A stretch of DNA of 7,171 bases from Thermoplasmata archaeon (GTDB taxonomy: Archaea; Thermoplasmatota; Thermoplasmata; Thermoplasmatales; Thermoplasmataceae): contig JAKAAK010000166.1 in the NCBI GenBank assembly GCA_021797025.1, forward strand, positions 1 through 7,171, written 5' to 3'. Positions 5,690 through 7,171 of the stretch are shown piece by piece; position 1 is the first letter of the stretch; every line of letters starts with the position of its first letter. The position numbers were made by a program, and so were the translations under genes. The notes beneath the pieces are model-generated. The model had not been told where the DNA came from. It saw only the letters and a list, made by a program, of their open reading frames with translations, and did not search any database.

Positions 5690-6841
5690 TTACATCTTTT
5701 TGAATTCGGGCTTTATCAACAATTTTCTGAATCCATACAATATATCGCTGTCTAGCCTGTCTGCAGGTTTTGGAGTTTTCACATCATAAGAAACTATATT
5801 TCTTGAAAACTCTTCCAGTGCAATCTGGGCTTCAAGCCTGGCAAGCGATGCACCCAGGCAGAAATGTATTCCCTGACCGAAGGCCATATGCCTTTTTGTC
5901 GTCCTGTAAGGATCGAAAATTTCGCCTTTTTGAAATATAGTTTCATCCCTGTTGGCCGACCCAAGATAAAGATTTAGTATGTCATCCTTCAAAATTTCAA
6001 TTCCGTGTAGTTCTGCATCAACCTTTGCATAACGCCTGGTTGACTGGACAGGTGACCTGTATCTGAGTGTTTCCTCAACAACAGATGGTATGATACCAGG
6101 ATTATTCCTGATGTTACTGTACATTCCAGTGGATTCATGGATCGACAAAAAAGCATTTGTAATCAGATTTGTGGTAGTTTCATTTCCTGCCACAAGTAAA
6201 AGTATGGCAAAGCCTGCTATTTCCCTATCCGTGAGCTGCCTGCCTTCAATCTCGACTCTTGAAAGCCTGCTTATAAGATTATTTCTCAATCCTTTCCTGT
6301 CAATCTTTCCGTAGAAATAATCTGCCATCTCGTATTGAGTTTCAATATCAGGTTCTCTTCCCAGTGATGTGGCCAGTTTATCAGACCATTCCCTGAAAAA
6401 GTTTGAATCGGATTCGGGCACACCGAGCATTTCAGAAATAACAGTAATTGGAAGCAAATAGGAAAACTCTGTTACAGCATCCTGCCATTCCATATCTTTC
6501 ATATTTTCAACTAGTCTGGATGCTATTTTTCTTATTTTTTCCCTGTATGGTTCTATTGTTGCAGGGGTGAAAGCATCGCTTACTAGATTTCTCAGGATAG
6601 TATGTATAGGCGGGTCCAGTATAAGTATGCTCGGGCTTGTTTTCTGGTTCATCATTTCTGCCAGTGCTCCGCCTAAAAGATCCCTGAACTGGGATGAATA
6701 AACATGGTAATTTGATAGTACTTCAGAGATATCCATATATTTGAAGACATGAATTGTATTTCCGGATCTAATTATGGGTGATTCCTTCCTCATTTTTTTA
6801 TACCATTCAAAAGGCTCGTCAGTATAATCCGGTATATCCAT
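5690..6841 (-). CDS. Cytochrome P450, CYP119-like soluble archaeal monooxygenase
   Basis: This 383-residue protein is a complete soluble P450, close to the length of Sulfolobus CYP119 (368 residues) and lacking an N-terminal membrane anchor. All core motifs are present: the C-helix region LDPPIHTILRNLVSDAFTP (75-93); the I-helix oxygen-binding motif AGNETTTNL (218-226), with the acid-alcohol pair Glu221-Thr222; the K-helix ExxR (Glu257, Arg260); and the heme loop FGQGIHFCLG (321-330), with Cys328 as the axial thiolate. As I recall CYP119, its I-helix has the same AGNETTTNL string, so this subfamily is the closest I recognise; Picrophilus CYP231 is another archaeal relative. The reaction is oxygen insertion into an unknown, probably lipophilic, substrate. 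CYP119 can receive electrons from ferredoxin reduced by a 2-oxoacid:ferredoxin oxidoreductase; no redox partner gene is visible here. The start at 6841 lies about 23 bases from a TATA-like TAATATATAT. The MFS gene downstream may handle its substrate or product, which is inference. Confidence 0.95.
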   Translation of the reverse strand: MDIPDYTDEPFEWYKKMRKESPIIRSGNTIHVFKYMDISEVLSNYHVYSSQFRDLLGGALAEMMNQKTSPSILILDPPIHTILRNLVSDAFTPATIEPYREKIRKIASRLVENMKDMEWQDAVTEFSYLLPITVISEMLGVPESDSNFFREWSDKLATSLGREPDIETQYEMADYFYGKIDRKGLRNNLISRLSRVEIEGRQLTDREIAGFAILLLVAGNETTTNLITNAFLSIHESTGMYSNIRNNPGIIPSVVEETLRYRSPVQSTRRYAKVDAELHGIEILKDDILNLYLGSANRDETIFQKGEIFDPYRTTKRHMAFGQGIHFCLGASLARLEAQIALEEFSRNIVSYDVKTPKPADRLDSDILYGFRKLLIKPEFKKM

Positions 6842-6858
6842 TAACTAAGATATTCAGG

Positions 6859-6868
6859 ATATATATTA
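6859..6868 (-). promoter_or_regulatory. TATA box of the P450 gene
   Basis: The minus strand reads TAATATATAT, centred about 23 bases before the ATG at 6841. There is no Shine-Dalgarno site, so a leaderless transcript is expected. The 109-bp gap up to 6950 is shared with the divergent gene starting at 6951. Confidence 0.5.
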
Positions 6869-6914
6869 GATTTATTGATATTACTTCGAAACACAAACCA
6901 TATCTTTTCAATCA

Positions 6915-6925
6915 ATAAAAATAAA
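6915..6925 (+). promoter_or_regulatory. Possible TATA box of the partial gene at 6951
   Basis: An A/T-only stretch AATAAAAATAA is centred about 31 bases before the ATG at 6951. It could serve as a TATA box giving a very short leader. It is less canonical than the other boxes here, and no Shine-Dalgarno site is seen. Confidence 0.3.
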
Positions 6926-6950
6926 AAGGATTGTATTATTCCCTTCTTAG

Positions 6951-7171
6951 ATGATTCAGAAATATAGGAATGGCAAAGTGACATACAATGATGATTTTGA
7001 CTATATATTGATATCAAACGTCAAAATAGAGGATGAAAAACGTGATGCCATTGTCAATTCAGCCTATTCTGACAATAATGATTTTATATTGCTTTTTGGA
7101 AAACAGGGGGTACTGGTATTCATCTACGGAATTCTCATAAAATTATCGTTATCTATAAAAAGGGGCAAAAT
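6951..7171 (+). CDS. Unidentified protein, N-terminal 73 codons only, runs off the window
   Basis: From the ATG at 6951 the frame stays open for 73 codons to the window end. The visible part begins MIQKYRNGKVTYNDDFDY and is mixed polar and charged to about residue 45. A hydrophobic stretch follows, GVLVFIYGILIKLSLS (53-68), ending in basic residues; it could be a membrane segment or a buried strand-helix unit. I do not recognise the family. Codon use (ATA, AGG, AAA) matches the neighbouring genes, and the ATG lies 109 bases from the divergent P450 start, with a possible TATA-like stretch at 6915-6925. Both points support a real gene. Its position suggests possible co-regulation with the P450, but no function can be inferred. 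Confidence 0.6.
   Translation, partial: MIQKYRNGKVTYNDDFDYILISNVKIEDEKRDAIVNSAYSDNNDFILLFGKQGVLVFIYGILIKLSLSIKRGK

Noticed and set aside
1..7171. A CRISPR array, transposon, phage or toxin-antitoxin system.
   Set aside because: I saw no regularly spaced long repeats, transposase motifs, terminal inverted repeats, integrase, or small paired toxin-antitoxin genes; base and codon use is uniform across the window.

Overview
The window looks like AT-rich archaeal chromosome, most plausibly from the Thermoplasmatales (Ferroplasma/Picrophilus/Acidiplasma-like acidophiles). The clues are: heavy use of ATA, AGA and AGG codons; TATA boxes about 23-30 bases before the first ATG of transcription units, with almost no leader; a Shine-Dalgarno sequence only before the internal gene of an operon; a cytochrome P450 close to the archaeal CYP119 type; and a glutamate synthase split into domain-sized subunits. 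The genus assignment is an inference, since no rRNA or marker gene is present.

Layout. Bases 1-108 (minus strand) are the first 36 codons of a molybdopterin oxidoreductase of the formate dehydrogenase alpha/assimilatory nitrate reductase type, starting directly with its Cys-rich Fe4S4 motif. A 229-bp AT-rich divergent promoter region (109-337) follows. A two-gene plus-strand operon (338-4317, joined by a 4-bp ATGA overlap) then encodes a glutamate-synthase-like enzyme. The first protein carries the FMN/[3Fe-4S] synthase barrel. The second fuses the class II glutamine amidotransferase to the GXGXG beta-helix domain. A hairpin with a GAAA loop followed by a T-rich run closes the operon at 4321-4350. 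On the minus strand are a 12-helix MFS transporter (4393-5583) and a 383-residue cytochrome P450 (5690-6841), each with its own TATA box. Divergent from the P450, an unidentified plus-strand reading frame starts at 6951 and runs off the window.

How they may work together. The two operon proteins together contain all catalytic modules of a GltB large subunit, in a rearranged order: glutamine hydrolysis in one chain, and reductive amination of 2-oxoglutarate at FMN in the other. No FAD/NAD(P)H small subunit (GltD) is in the window, so the electron donor (ferredoxin or a GltD encoded elsewhere) is open. CYP119-type P450s are known to accept electrons from ferredoxin, so both systems could draw on one ferredoxin pool; this is inference. 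The MFS protein and the P450 are neighbours on the same strand and could form an oxidation/export or uptake pair, but no substrate can be read from the sequence.

The most unusual point is inside the first operon gene. Its C-terminal ~255 residues look like a second, shortened and catalytically dead copy of the FMN barrel that precedes it.
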